A stretch of DNA of 5,614 nt from an uncultured Collinsella sp. (GTDB lineage Bacteria; Actinomycetota; Coriobacteriia; Coriobacteriales; Coriobacteriaceae). Position numbers and translations under genes: made by a program. The notes under the pieces were generated by a model that did no database searches, had not been told where the DNA came from, and saw nothing but the letters and a program-made list of their open reading frames with translations. The DNA lies in the NCBI GenBank assembly GCA_902464965.1, contig CABQLI010000097.1, positions 1 through 5,614 on the forward strand, written 5' to 3'. The number at the start of each line of letters is the position of its first letter. Position 1 is the first letter of the stretch. This document shows, in pieces, positions 5,601-5,614 of the stretch.

Positions 5601-5614
5601 TTGCAATATATGGT
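5601..5614. promoter_or_regulatory. Second NrdR-like box, cut by the window end
   Basis: Aligned to the same 16-position consensus, CAATATAT (5604-5611) matches the core exactly and G5613 and T5614 also match. Positions 1-3 and 12 do not, and the last two bases lie outside the window. Its start is 41 bp after that of the first box, about four helical turns, so both would face the same side of the DNA. Confidence 0.4.

Noticed and set aside
5585..5614. Start of a new + strand gene at ATG 5585
   Set aside because: It begins inside the LexA-like dyad, has no ribosome binding site, and only ten codons are visible before the window ends.

Overview
The window reads as chromosomal housekeeping DNA from a high-GC Gram-positive. 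My best guess is a gut actinobacterium of the class Coriobacteriia, such as Collinsella. This rests on the GC-rich codon usage, the pyrG-xerD pair typical of actinobacterial chromosomes, and a DUF1846/UPF0371 protein. The genus is inference, not proven by the sequence. All four genes supported here lie on the + strand.

Layout: (1) 1-388 is non-coding. A possible weak terminator lies at 23-63, followed by three to four degenerate copies of a ~73-bp tandem repeat (anchors at 123, 196, 269 and 344). (2) A perfect -10 hexamer at 389-394 leads into a UPF0371/DUF1846 protein (434-1915), closed by a strong terminator at 1950-1982. (3) After a leader of roughly 110 nt comes a small winged-helix protein (2172-2510) with an ideal ribosome binding site, closed by its own terminator at 2535-2567. 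(4) pyrG, CTP synthase (2689-4350), is followed after 2 nt by xerD, the chromosome-dimer-resolution recombinase (4353-5294). The two appear to form one transcript. (5) 5295-5614 is non-coding. It holds a 14-bp AT palindrome, a terminator with a perfect 19-bp stem, a G-rich stretch, a dyad resembling MerR-family operators, and at the very end a cluster of regulatory palindromes.

The most informative non-gene signal is at the right edge. Positions 5560-5575 match 15 of 16 positions of the NrdR box consensus as I recall it. A second box-like core (5601-5614, cut by the window end) lies 41 bp further on, about four helical turns. Between them is a dyad one base away from a Gram-positive SOS/LexA box. 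This predicts that the first gene beyond the window belongs to the ribonucleotide reductase (dNTP supply) regulon, possibly also under DNA-damage control.

If so, nucleotide synthesis (pyrG makes CTP), chromosome segregation (xerD) and dNTP supply would be neighbours here. The 3' terminator makes the last a separate transcription unit. I found no CRISPR array, tRNA, rRNA or recognisable transposase gene.
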